Shown here: in pieces, positions 25,276 through 33,438 of the stretch
How the letters are laid out: every line of letters begins with the position of its first letter
Position numbering within the stretch: the first letter of the stretch is position 1
Assembly (NCBI GenBank): GCA_913055155.1
Contig: CAJXJR010000012.1
Location: forward strand, 1-64,000
Source of the DNA: an uncultured Erythrobacter sp.
GTDB taxonomy: Bacteria; Pseudomonadota; Alphaproteobacteria; Sphingomonadales; Sphingomonadaceae
Reading direction: 5' to 3'
DNA length: 64,000 nucleotides
The notes under the pieces: generated by a model
The model's database searches: none
The model's input: only the letters and a program-made list of their open reading frames with translations
What the model was told of the DNA's origin: nothing
Position numbers and translations under genes: made by a program

Positions 25276-25800
25276 ATGAGCGATGCCTATCGCCACAAGT
25301 TGCTCAACTGGTTTTGCTCGATGGGGCTTCTGGCGCTGGTGTGCAGCATTGCGCTGGGGCTGCACTGGTATCGGATTGTGGTGATCGCGACCGCTCACGG
25401 CTGGGGCGATACCTTCCCCGACTATGCCGGCCCCTTGAGCGAAGGTTTCTCGGCCTATCCGATGTTCTTTCCGGCACTGGCATTCTGGCATCTGTGCGAT
25501 TTCGTCGAGAGGCCAAGGAAGCTTGGGCAAGGCGGCGGCTGGTTCACCAGCTATCGCCTCTTCGCAACGCTGCTCGTCCTCGCCGCTCCCGTTGCAGCCG
25601 TTGCCGCGTCTGACGGCGTTTGGCTTACCGGAAGTAGCGGAGTCTTCTGCACCAGTTCCATTGGCGACTTGCACGGCTGTGATGGCCCCGGCACCATGGA
25701 TACTCCACTCGTTATTATCGTCGCGCCGCTGTTGGCCATAGCCTGTATCGGCAAGGCAATCGGTGCCGCAGGTTCATACATGCGTGGCAGCGATGACTGA
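25276..25800 (+). CDS. Unknown membrane protein, paralogue 1 of 2 in the trp operon
   Basis: A 174-residue protein with four probable membrane helices. It opens MSDAYRHKLLNWFCSMG and shares this opening, the WHL-D segment after helix two, an RP-containing loop and a Cys pair in a late loop with the next gene, so the two are tandem paralogues. Function unknown. ATG at 25276; its end overlaps the next gene by eight bases. Confidence 0.7.
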   Translation: MSDAYRHKLLNWFCSMGLLALVCSIALGLHWYRIVVIATAHGWGDTFPDYAGPLSEGFSAYPMFFPALAFWHLCDFVERPRKLGQGGGWFTSYRLFATLLVLAAPVAAVAASDGVWLTGSSGVFCTSSIGDLHGCDGPGTMDTPLVIIVAPLLAIACIGKAIGAAGSYMRGSDD

Positions 25801-26347
25801 GGCCTACCGTCAGAAGCTGCTCAACTGGCTCACCAGCATGGGCGTGCTTATCCTTGTGACAAACCTATGCTTGGCGTCCTACTGGTTCTTCAATCGCCCC
25901 GTTGGCTGGATTCGCACCTATGACCTGGATGGAAACCGGATCGGCCCCGAAGGCTGGAGCCTGATCGACTGGGCCGGGCCGATGTCAGGAAATCTTGGCG
26001 TATTCGTTGTCGGCTTTCTTGTCTTCGCTGCTTGGCACCTTTTGGACCTGATTCAGCGCCGACCTGCGTCTGAATATCCAGCCACGCTGATGTCCGGTTA
26101 CAACGGGTTCGTTTCAACGGTCATGTTCCACGGTCTGATGCAGGCGTTTCGCGTCTCGGGCCGATTTGAATTCACCGAGTGCGCTCGCAATGCCGATGGC
26201 GAAATCGTGTTCGGTTTCGACGGTTGCCGCACATACATTGTGCCGTGGCTCGAATGGGCCACGGGGATCGCAATGCTGTTGCTTGTTGTGCTCGTCATCG
26301 GCAAGGGGATCATCGCAATACGAAGCCTGTTCCAGAAAGTCTCATGA
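25793..26347 (+). CDS. Unknown membrane protein, paralogue 2 of 2 in the trp operon
   Basis: A 184-residue protein with about four membrane helices, opening MTEAYRQKLLNWLTSMG. It parallels the previous protein in helix layout and in a late-loop Cys pair (TECARNADGE ... GC). I count 33 G/C in the 60 bases at 26041-26100 (55%) against 37 in 60 (62%) in a trpB sample, hinting at a different origin. It overlaps the trpA start as ATGA, so trpA translation may be coupled to it. Confidence 0.7.
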   Translation: MTEAYRQKLLNWLTSMGVLILVTNLCLASYWFFNRPVGWIRTYDLDGNRIGPEGWSLIDWAGPMSGNLGVFVVGFLVFAAWHLLDLIQRRPASEYPATLMSGYNGFVSTVMFHGLMQAFRVSGRFEFTECARNADGEIVFGFDGCRTYIVPWLEWATGIAMLLLVVLVIGKGIIAIRSLFQKVS

Positions 26348-27120
26348 CCCGCTTTACCGACACCTTCTCCCGCGGCCCCGCGCTCGTCTGCTTCATCACC
26401 GCTGGCGATGGCGACACTGCCGCCAATCTCGATGCACTGGTGGAAGCCGGTGCGGACGTGATCGAGCTTGGCATGCCCTTCACCGATCCCATGGCCGATG
26501 GCCCGGCGATCCAGGCAGCGAATATCCGTTCGCTGAATGGCGGCACCAAGACTGCCGACGTGCTGCAGATGGCAACGGACTTTCGCGCCCGCCACCCTGA
26601 CGTGCCGCTGGTGCTGATGGGCTATGCTAACCCGATGATCCGGCGTGGGCCGGAATGGTTTGCCGATGCTGCCGATGCAGCAGGCGTTGACGGCGTGATC
26701 TGCGTCGACCTGGCGCCGGAAGAAGACCAGGACCTGGGCCCGTTCCTGCGGGACAAGGGCATTGCGCTGATCCGCCTTGCCACCCCCACCACGGACGATG
26801 CACGCCTGCCCATGGTGCTCGATGGCTCGTCGGGCTTTCTTTACTACGTCGCCGTGGCCGGGATCACCGGCAAGCAGCAGGCCGCCATCGAATCGATCGA
26901 GGCCAATGTCAGCCGCATCAAGCAGCACACCGACCTGCCCATCGCTGTCGGTTTCGGCGTGCGCTCGCCCGAGCAGGCGAGCGAGATCGCCCGCGTGGCG
27001 GACGGCGTGGTGGTCGGCTCCGCATTGGTCGATATCATCGCCGAGCATGGGAAAAACGCCCCCGATCACCTGCGCGCATTGGTTTCGAAGCTGGCCGAGG
27101 CTGTGCACAACAAGCATTGA
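26344..27120 (+). CDS. trpA: Tryptophan synthase alpha chain
   Basis: Cleaves indole-3-glycerol phosphate to indole and glyceraldehyde-3-phosphate. A 258-residue TIM barrel: [19 protein letters not shown] holds the catalytic Glu and Asp positions, and [11 protein letters not shown] and [10 protein letters not shown] the phosphate site. Start overlaps the preceding membrane gene by four bases. The trpA-accD-folC order that follows is a hallmark of many alphaproteobacteria. Confidence 0.97.
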   Translation: MTRFTDTFSRGPALVCFITAGDGDTAANLDALVEAGADVIELGMPFTDPMADGPAIQAANIRSLNGGTKTADVLQMATDFRARHPDVPLVLMGYANPMIRRGPEWFADAADAAGVDGVICVDLAPEEDQDLGPFLRDKGIALIRLATPTTDDARLPMVLDGSSGFLYYVAVAGITGKQQAAIESIEANVSRIKQHTDLPIAVGFGVRSPEQASEIARVADGVVVGSALVDIIAEHGKNAPDHLRALVSKLAEAVHNKH

Positions 27121-27121
27121 T

Positions 27122-27225
27122 CGTCATTGCGAGCCGCAGGCGAAGCAATCCATCTCCCGCCCTCGCACCCCGATACAAAGTTCGAAGATGGATTGCCGCG
27201 GGGCCGCTGGCCCCTCGCAATGACG
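27122..27225. repeat. Large palindromic intergenic repeat
   Basis: CGTCATTGCGAG (27122-27133) is the exact inverse of CTCGCAATGACG (27214-27225); a second inner pair, GCAATCCATCT (27145-27155) and AGATGGATTGC (27186-27196), completes a long stem with a central non-paired region. This TCATTGCGAG/GAAGCAATCC element is a familiar mobile-type palindromic repeat in many proteobacterial intergenic regions. It separates trpA from accD and would form a large hairpin in the transcript. Confidence 0.85.
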
Positions 27226-27251
27226 GAAAAGAGAGGCTACAGGCAAATCCC

Positions 27252-28103
27252 ATGAGCTGGATTGACCGTGTCCGAGAGCGCCTGCCCTTTGGCAACAAGC
27301 GCGAATCCCCCGACAACCTGTGGATCAAGTGTCCGCGCTGTCAGGAGATGGTGTTCCGCACCGAATACGAACAGAACCTCTCTGTCTGCCCGCATTGCGA
27401 GCATCATGGCCGCATCGGCGCCGACACGCGGCTGGACCAGCTGCTGGACGAAGGCGCCTTCGAACTGCTGCCCGATCCGGAGGTGGTGGAAGACCCGCTG
27501 CGGTTCAAGGATAGCAAGCGCTATACCGACCGGCTGAAGGCCGCGCGCGCCAGCAATCCGCATCCCGATGCCTTCACCGCTGCCTATGGCACCATCGAAG
27601 GCCAGCGCGCCGTCGTGGGCGTGCAGGATTTCACCTTCATGGGCGGATCGATGGGCATGGCTGTGGGCGATGCCTTCTGCAATGCCGCCCGGCGCGCGCT
27701 GGACGAGCGCTGCGGTTTCGTCTGCGTCACGGCTGCAGGCGGTGCGCGCATGCAGGAGGGCATCCTCTCGCTGATGCAGATGCCGCGCGCCACGGTGATG
27801 ACGCGCCGCCTGAAGGAAGCCGGCCTGCCCTATATCGTGGTGCTGGCAGACCCGACCACGGGCGGCGTCACCGCCAGCTATGCCATGCTGGGCGACGTAC
27901 ACATCGCAGAGCCCGGCGCCCTGATCGGCTTTGCCGGCCAGCGCGTGATCCAGGAAACCATTCGCGAGCAGTTGCCCGAAGGCTTCCAGCGCGCCGAATA
28001 CCTGCACAAGCACGGCATGGTGGACATGGTGGTGCCGCGCAAGGAGCTGCGCTCCACGCTGGCGCAGCTGCTCGAATACCTCACCCCGGCCAAGGCCGCC
28101 TGA
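27252..28103 (+). CDS. accD: Acetyl-CoA carboxylase carboxyltransferase subunit beta
   Basis: Beta part of the carboxyltransferase that makes malonyl-CoA. 283 residues. An N-terminal zinc ribbon (CPRC near residue 27, CPHC near 47) is followed by the carboxyltransferase fold ([29 protein letters not shown]). ATG at 27252 is the family start; an upstream open frame only runs through the palindromic repeat. Complete. Confidence 0.97.
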   Translation: MSWIDRVRERLPFGNKRESPDNLWIKCPRCQEMVFRTEYEQNLSVCPHCEHHGRIGADTRLDQLLDEGAFELLPDPEVVEDPLRFKDSKRYTDRLKAARASNPHPDAFTAAYGTIEGQRAVVGVQDFTFMGGSMGMAVGDAFCNAARRALDERCGFVCVTAAGGARMQEGILSLMQMPRATVMTRRLKEAGLPYIVVLADPTTGGVTASYAMLGDVHIAEPGALIGFAGQRVIQETIREQLPEGFQRAEYLHKHGMVDMVVPRKELRSTLAQLLEYLTPAKAA

Positions 28104-28122
28104 CCAGCCACGGACACGCGCG

Positions 28123-29466
28123 ATGAAGGATTTCGCGATTTCGGAGGACCCGGCGGTCCAGCAGCAGCTCGATCGCCTGGGCGCATTGTCCTTGCCGCAA
28201 GGGCGCATCGGGCTGGAGGTGATCCACGAACTGCTGGCGCGGCTCGGCAATCCCGAAAATAACCTGCCGCCGGTGTTCCACGTGGCCGGCACCAACGGCA
28301 AGGGTTCCACCTGCGCCTTCCTGCGCGCCATGCTGGAGGCCGAGGGGCTGACGATCCACGTCGCCACCAAGCCGCACCTCGTCCGCTACAACGAACGTAT
28401 TCGCGTCGGTGGCAAGCTGATTTCCGACGCCATGCTTGCCAGCCTGCTGAAGGAAGTGCTGGATACGGCAGAAGACCTCTCGCCAAGCTTCTTCGAAGTC
28501 ACGACGGCGGCCACCTTCCTCGCCTTTGCGCGCGAGCCGGCGGATGCCTGCGTGATCGAAGTGGGGCTTGGCGGGCGCTTCGATGCCACCAACGTGATGG
28601 AGCGACCCGCCGCATGCGGCATCGCCAGCCTGGGCATCGATCACGACCAGTTCCTGCTCAACGAAGACCCTGACGCGCCCGACCCCAAGGCCAACCCGCT
28701 GGTGCGCATCGCGTTCGAAAAGGCCGGGATCGCGCGCGCGCTGTCGCCGATGGTTACGCAAGCCTATGCGCCCGAGGTCGAGGCCCGGATCGAAAAGAGC
28801 GCGGCGCTGGCAGGGGCCCCGCTGCACATGCGCGGCAAGCGCTGGTGGGCCGATGTGAGTGCAGCCGGCATCGCCTATCGCGACAGCAAGGGCGAACTCG
28901 ACCTGCCGCTGCCGACCATGCCCGGTGCGCACCAGGCGGATAACGCTGCGCTGGCCGTCGCCATCCTGCGGCACCAGGACATAGTGCCTGTTTCCGCAGG
29001 CGCCATGGCTGCGGGCATCCGTGAAGCCAGCTGGCCTGCTCGGCTGCAAAAGCTGGGTGCAGGCCCGCTTGCCGAGCTGCTGCCGCAGCGCACCTTCCTG
29101 CTGGATGGCGGACACAACCCCGATGCAGCCAATGCCCTTGCCCGCTACCTGGACGAGAAAGCGGCAAAGCCGGTAAACGCGGTGATCGGAATGATGGCGG
29201 CCAAGGACGCGCGCCGTTTCCTCGCCATTATCGCGCCGCATGTGGATTCGATCACCGCCGTGCCGATCCCCGGCAACGACTGTGTGCCGCCGGAAAAGCT
29301 GGCCGAGCTGGCGCGTGAAGCGGGGATTGCGGCTGTCGATACGGCAGCAGACGTGCCGGGTGCCGTGCAGGCGCTGGACAAGGACAGCGACGGCACCGTG
29401 CTGGTGTTCGGTTCGCTTTACCTCGCGGGCAAGGTGCTCAGCCTGAACCGGGAACTGCCTGACTAG
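28123..29466 (+). CDS. folC: Bifunctional folylpolyglutamate/dihydrofolate synthase
   Basis: Adds glutamates to folates and makes dihydrofolate. The 447-residue length is normal. The ATP-binding loop is HVAGTNGKGST (about residues 53-63), followed by KPHLVRYNERI, and the C-terminal Mur-ligase domain begins near residue 300 (FLLDGGHNPDAA). ATG 19 bases after accD places it in the same transcript. It ends two bases from the convergent AmpG-like gene. Confidence 0.95.
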   Translation: MKDFAISEDPAVQQQLDRLGALSLPQGRIGLEVIHELLARLGNPENNLPPVFHVAGTNGKGSTCAFLRAMLEAEGLTIHVATKPHLVRYNERIRVGGKLISDAMLASLLKEVLDTAEDLSPSFFEVTTAATFLAFAREPADACVIEVGLGGRFDATNVMERPAACGIASLGIDHDQFLLNEDPDAPDPKANPLVRIAFEKAGIARALSPMVTQAYAPEVEARIEKSAALAGAPLHMRGKRWWADVSAAGIAYRDSKGELDLPLPTMPGAHQADNAALAVAILRHQDIVPVSAGAMAAGIREASWPARLQKLGAGPLAELLPQRTFLLDGGHNPDAANALARYLDEKAAKPVNAVIGMMAAKDARRFLAIIAPHVDSITAVPIPGNDCVPPEKLAELAREAGIAAVDTAADVPGAVQALDKDSDGTVLVFGSLYLAGKVLSLNRELPD

Positions 29467-29467
29467 G

Positions 29468-31210
29468 CTACTCCGCCGGTTGCACCGCTGCATCATGCGC
29501 ATTGGGCGTGACAACGCCGGAACGCCTGCTGCGCGTTTCGCGGATCCATTCGAACACGCACAGCACCACCGCGATCCCGCCGATCAGCGTGGTGAGTATG
29601 AAGACGTCGAAATAGCCCTGCTTCTCGATCATCTCGCCCAGCGCACCGCGCCCCAGCGTGCCCACCAGCAGGGTGAGCGAGGACAGCAGCGCATATTGCA
29701 CGGCGGAATATTTCTTCGACACGATCGAGCTGAGCCATGCGACATAGGCTGCACCCGCGATGCCGATGGCCAGGTTTTCCCACATGATGGTGAAGGTAAG
29801 GCGCGGCAGCGCGTCCGACCCGAACGGCGCGATTGTGCTGATAACCCACGAAAAGCCGATGGCATCGCTGGCGGCCTGCATGTTCGCCCCGCCTATAGCC
29901 ATGTCGGCATAGAGCAGGTTCGTCAGCGCCGCGATCAGCGCGCCCAGCGTCAACGTGGCCATGCGCCCGATCACGGTCAGCAGATAGCCGCCGAAAGCGA
30001 GCCCGGCGATAATCGCGCCCACGCCGAAGAACTTGGAGGCGAAGGCCACCTCGTCATTGGTGTAGTTCAGCTCGCCCAGGTAGAACGGATAGGCGAAGGT
30101 GCCCCAGATCGCGTCGCAGATGCGGTAGGTCAGCACCAGCGAGAGGATCAGCACAAGCGACCAGCCCATGCGACCGACAAACTCCACCAACGGCATCACC
30201 AGCGCGCGGTAGAGGTGATCGAGCGCGAAGGAACCGCCTTCACGCTCGGGCAGGTCCTCGGTCATCACGTTCAGGCCCTTGGCCTTCTGCGAAGCCAGCC
30301 AGCCGGCGATGAAGGCGGGAATCACCACGGTCGCCACGATGATCCAGGGGCCGTAGGTCAGCGTGAACTCGGTGGGATTGGGCCGCTCTTCCGGCGGATA
30401 GGCCAGCGACATGTACATGAAGGTGAGCACCGTGCCGATGGCCACGGCCCACAGCAGGCCGACGGCAGCCAGCGCCTTGGTCCGCACTTCCGGCTTCACC
30501 TCGCCCTTGCGGCGCAGGCTCAGCAGCAGGTCGTCGGTGACTTCGCCGTCCTCGTTTTCGCCCGCCTTGCCGTCGGGCGCGAAGAGCCCGGCAATGCCGA
30601 TCACCAGCAGGATTGCCCCCATCATCAGGTAAGTCTGCGGCCAGCCGATGCGAGCCGCGATAATCAGCCCCAGCGCACCGCCCACCAGCGCAGCCAGGCG
30701 ATAGCCCATCTGGTAGACGGTGGAGAGGATATCCAGCGTTGCTTCCTCGTCCGCCACGTCGATACGCCAGGCGTTGATGGCGATATCCTGCGTGGCGCTG
30801 GCCAGCGCGCCGATACCTGCCAGCAGGCTGAACCAGCCGATCGCCTCGTTGGTGGGGTTCGACAGGCTGAGCGCGATCAGGATCACGCCCAGCAGGATTT
30901 GCGAAGGCACGATCCACTGCTTGCGCCGCCCCAGCCGGTGGAAACCGGGGATGGAAACCTTGTCGATCAGCGGCGACCACAGGAACTGGAAGGCATATGC
31001 AAGCCCGATCAGCGAGAAGACGCCCATCGTCTCCAGCTCCACCTCGGCTTCGGAAAGCCAGGCGTAGAGCGTGCCCAGGAACAGCGCGAAAGGCAGGCCG
31101 CTGGCAAAGCCGAACAGCGCCATGTAGCCGCTTTTCGGGTTCTTCAGCGAACGCGCCAGCGTGCCCCAGCCGGGCTTGGACTTCTTCTTTTCGGCGGCCG
31201 CTTCGGCCAT
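29468..31210 (-). CDS. AmpG-like muropeptide MFS permease
   Basis: A 580-residue inner-membrane transporter with at least 12 helices. FGFASGLPFALFLGTLYAWL near the N-terminus, RLGRRKQWIVPSQ and ASATQDIAINAWRIDV are AmpG signatures. AmpG imports anhydro-muropeptides for recycling and, in species with AmpR, influences beta-lactamase induction; no ampC or ampR is nearby. The 50-residue central cytoplasmic loop with EDGEVTDDLLLSLRRKGE is longer than in short AmpG forms. Single gene on the minus strand. Confidence 0.85.
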   Translation of the reverse strand: MAEAAAEKKKSKPGWGTLARSLKNPKSGYMALFGFASGLPFALFLGTLYAWLSEAEVELETMGVFSLIGLAYAFQFLWSPLIDKVSIPGFHRLGRRKQWIVPSQILLGVILIALSLSNPTNEAIGWFSLLAGIGALASATQDIAINAWRIDVADEEATLDILSTVYQMGYRLAALVGGALGLIIAARIGWPQTYLMMGAILLVIGIAGLFAPDGKAGENEDGEVTDDLLLSLRRKGEVKPEVRTKALAAVGLLWAVAIGTVLTFMYMSLAYPPEERPNPTEFTLTYGPWIIVATVVIPAFIAGWLASQKAKGLNVMTEDLPEREGGSFALDHLYRALVMPLVEFVGRMGWSLVLILSLVLTYRICDAIWGTFAYPFYLGELNYTNDEVAFASKFFGVGAIIAGLAFGGYLLTVIGRMATLTLGALIAALTNLLYADMAIGGANMQAASDAIGFSWVISTIAPFGSDALPRLTFTIMWENLAIGIAGAAYVAWLSSIVSKKYSAVQYALLSSLTLLVGTLGRGALGEMIEKQGYFDVFILTTLIGGIAVVLCVFEWIRETRSRRSGVVTPNAHDAAVQPAE

Positions 31211-31309
31211 ACAGGGTGCCTCCGTCTATCTGCCCCGCTCAAGGTCTAGCTGTAATCCATCGCAATGGAAGGCTGGATGAACGGGCCATCAACGACTAAG
31301 GCGCGGCGC

Positions 31310-32074
31310 ATGTCCAATGAAGACCGTCCCGAAGGCGACCGCATCGCCAAGTTGCTTGCCCGCGCAGGCGTTGCCAGCCGGCGCGAGGTGGAGCGCATGA
31401 TCGAGGATCGGCGCATCAAGATCGGCGACGACTTCGTCACCACGCCCGCCACCTTCCTCACCTCGCTGAAAGGGGTGACGGTGGACGGCAAGCCCGTGGC
31501 CAAGCCCGAACGCACACGGCTGTTCGCCTTTCACAAGCCCACAGGCCTGCTGACGGCGGAGCGCGACTTTTCGGGCCGCCCCACGATCTATACCGCACTG
31601 CGTAACGCCCTGCCCCCCGGCACGCCGCGGCTGATGCCGGTCGGGCGGCTGGACATGAACACCGAAGGCCTGCTGTTGCTAACCAACGATGGCGAGTTCA
31701 AGCGGCTGCTGGAACTCCCCTCGTCCGAAATCCCGCGCACCTATCGCGCGCGCACCTTTGGCGATGTCACGCAGGAACAGCTTGAAGGTCTGATGGACGG
31801 GATCGAGATCGACGGCATGCGCTATGCGCCCATCGACGCCAACCTGGAACGGCGGACGGGCCGCAACCAGTGGATCGAGGTAACGCTGACCGAGGGCAAG
31901 AACCGCGAAGTGCGCCGCGTGCTGGAACATCTTGGCCTGGAAGTCAGCCGCCTGATCCGCACTGCCTATGGCCCCTTCGGCCTGGCAGACCTGCCGCGCG
32001 GTGCAGCGCAGGAAATCCGCAAGGAAGATGTCGAACGCTTCCGCAGCTCGCTCAAGCCGGGTCGCAAGTCGTGA
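31310..32074 (+). CDS. RluB-type 23S rRNA pseudouridine synthase
   Basis: A 254-residue RsuA/RluB-family enzyme: N-terminal S4 RNA-binding domain (RIAKLLARAGVASRREVERMI) and catalytic domain with GRLDMNTEGLLLLTNDGE, which holds the catalytic Asp, then GKNREVRRVLEHLGLEV. The ATG at 31310 is preferred because the S4 domain begins soon after; an in-frame ATG 45 bases upstream exists. It is coupled to rsmD by a GTGA overlap; both modify rRNA. Confidence 0.9.
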   Translation: MSNEDRPEGDRIAKLLARAGVASRREVERMIEDRRIKIGDDFVTTPATFLTSLKGVTVDGKPVAKPERTRLFAFHKPTGLLTAERDFSGRPTIYTALRNALPPGTPRLMPVGRLDMNTEGLLLLTNDGEFKRLLELPSSEIPRTYRARTFGDVTQEQLEGLMDGIEIDGMRYAPIDANLERRTGRNQWIEVTLTEGKNREVRRVLEHLGLEVSRLIRTAYGPFGLADLPRGAAQEIRKEDVERFRSSLKPGRKS

Positions 32075-32625
32075 GGATCATCGCCGGCGAATGGAAACGG
32101 CGGCAGTTGCGCGCGCCTGCCGGTGAAGCCACCCGCCCAACAGCCGACCGCACCCGCGAGACGCTGTTCTCCATGCTTGTGAGCCGCCTGGGTTCCTTTG
32201 AAGGCCTTTCTGTCGCGGACCTGTTCGCCGGTTCCGGCGCGCTGGGGCTGGAGGCCCTGTCGCGCGGCGCGGCCCATTGCCTGTTCGTGGAGCAGGATGC
32301 GGCCGCCGTGCGCGCGATCCGGCAGAATATCGCGGCCTTCCGCGCACAGTCGCAGTGCGACGTGGTGGCGGGGTCTGTCATGTCGCTCGGCCCGGCCAAG
32401 GCGCCAACAGACCTGATCCTGCTCGATCCGCCCTATGGCACCGGTGCCGGCGCCGTGGCGCTGGACAGGATGGTGCGGCTGGGCTGGATCGGCCCGGCGA
32501 CGTGGGTCGCACTGGAGGTCGGCGCCAAGGAAGACGTGAAGATCAAGGCGCTGGAGATCGAGACCGAACGCAAGGTCGGTCCGGCCAAGCTGGTGCTGCT
32601 GCGCTTGCCGCAGGCAGCGGAATAG
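32071..32625 (+). CDS. rsmD: 16S rRNA (guanine966-N2)-methyltransferase
   Basis: A 184-residue class I methyltransferase: starts VRIIAGEWKRRQLRAP (GTG), then RPTADRTRETLFSML, SAM-binding VADLFAGSGALGLEALSRG and the N6/N2-methylase motif LLDPPYGTG. The combination is diagnostic for RsmD. Its start overlaps the pseudouridine synthase stop by four bases, and a hairpin terminator follows. Confidence 0.95.
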   Translation: MRIIAGEWKRRQLRAPAGEATRPTADRTRETLFSMLVSRLGSFEGLSVADLFAGSGALGLEALSRGAAHCLFVEQDAAAVRAIRQNIAAFRAQSQCDVVAGSVMSLGPAKAPTDLILLDPPYGTGAGAVALDRMVRLGWIGPATWVALEVGAKEDVKIKALEIETERKVGPAKLVLLRLPQAAE

Positions 32626-32652
32626 GCAAGCGGCCCCTCCCCAGCGACATGA

Positions 32653-32683
32653 AAGGGGCCGCCCGATTGCCGGACGGCCCCTT
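32653..32683 (+). terminator. Hairpin terminator between rsmD and a convergent gene
   Basis: AAGGGGCCG (32653-32661) pairs with CGGCCCCTT (32675-32683). It lies between the ends of the plus-strand rsmD and the minus-strand gene at 32709, so it can serve both. There is only a weak U-tract. Confidence 0.65.
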
Positions 32684-32708
32684 ATCCGTTGTTCGGGTCT
32701 TGCTTCGC

Positions 32709-33296
32709 TTACGAGCTGACCGATTCACCCGGCCAGTAATCGAGCGGGGGGTCGACACCGGGGCCACGCTGTCCGGCGGCCCATGCATTGATGCAATTGT
32801 CGTCAGCATCGCTTTCGCACACCGGGTATTCTCCCTGGTGCGGTGCGGGCACGTCCTGCACCACTGCGTTGCTCACGAACCGCATGTCGCGACTGTCTTC
32901 GCTCGCGCTGTAGGCCTGCTGGCTGGAGGCATCCCGCGCTTCCAGTTCGTCGACCTGCGCGATGATAGCGTTCCACGTCGCTTCGCGGCGCTCGGGCGCC
33001 TGCATCTGGAACAACGTCACGCGTTGCTCGTCATCGAGATACCACCAGGCGTCCTGCTGCTGTTCGTTGAGCGACCAGTAATAGCCGCGCAAGGCATCGT
33101 TCCAGCCGAAATACAGCGTCTGCTGGTCAGGCGTGTAGGTATCGAACAGGGCGCGCTGATCTGCGTCCAGCTCGTCGTACATCGCCTGTTGCTGGGGCGA
33201 CATGTCGTACGCCGATTCGCCCTGGTGATGGTCGGCCATGGCAGGCACGGAAACCATCGAAAGCGCGGTTGCGGCGGCAAGAATTGTCTTGTTCAT
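32709..33296 (-). CDS. Exported protein of unknown function
   Basis: A 195-residue protein with a signal peptide (1-21, ends AMA-D). The mature part is rich in Gln, Asp, Tyr and Trp, with a repeated feel to segments such as MSPQQQAMYDELDADQRALFDTY and LNEQQQDAWWYLDDEQRVTLFQ. Two Cys near the C-terminus (VCESDADDNC) could pair. I recognise no domain. AGGAG ahead of the ATG supports the start. It is divergent from uvrD. Confidence 0.65.
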   Translation of the reverse strand: MNKTILAAATALSMVSVPAMADHHQGESAYDMSPQQQAMYDELDADQRALFDTYTPDQQTLYFGWNDALRGYYWSLNEQQQDAWWYLDDEQRVTLFQMQAPERREATWNAIIAQVDELEARDASSQQAYSASEDSRDMRFVSNAVVQDVPAPHQGEYPVCESDADDNCINAWAAGQRGPGVDPPLDYWPGESVSS

Positions 33297-33401
33297 GGGA
33301 GCTGTCTCCTCGTGTGTGTTCGCATCGTCGCGTATGTCCCTTCAACGGAACGCGGGCTGCAGCCGTTCCGAGATTCCCAAGTTCCACAACTCGTCGTCGC
33401 C

Positions 33402-33434
33402 CTTGCACGGGGCGGCTGTGTTCCCTAGCTGTTC
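33402..33434 (+). promoter_or_regulatory. uvrD promoter with LexA-type box on the -10
   Basis: CTTGCA (33402-33407), 16 bases, CCTAGC (33424-33429). GTTC-N7-GTTC, the alphaproteobacterial LexA site, occupies 33420-33434 and straddles the -10. Expected transcription start is 33435-33437, immediately before the GTG at 33439. Confidence 0.55.
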
Positions 33435-33438
33435 ACCT

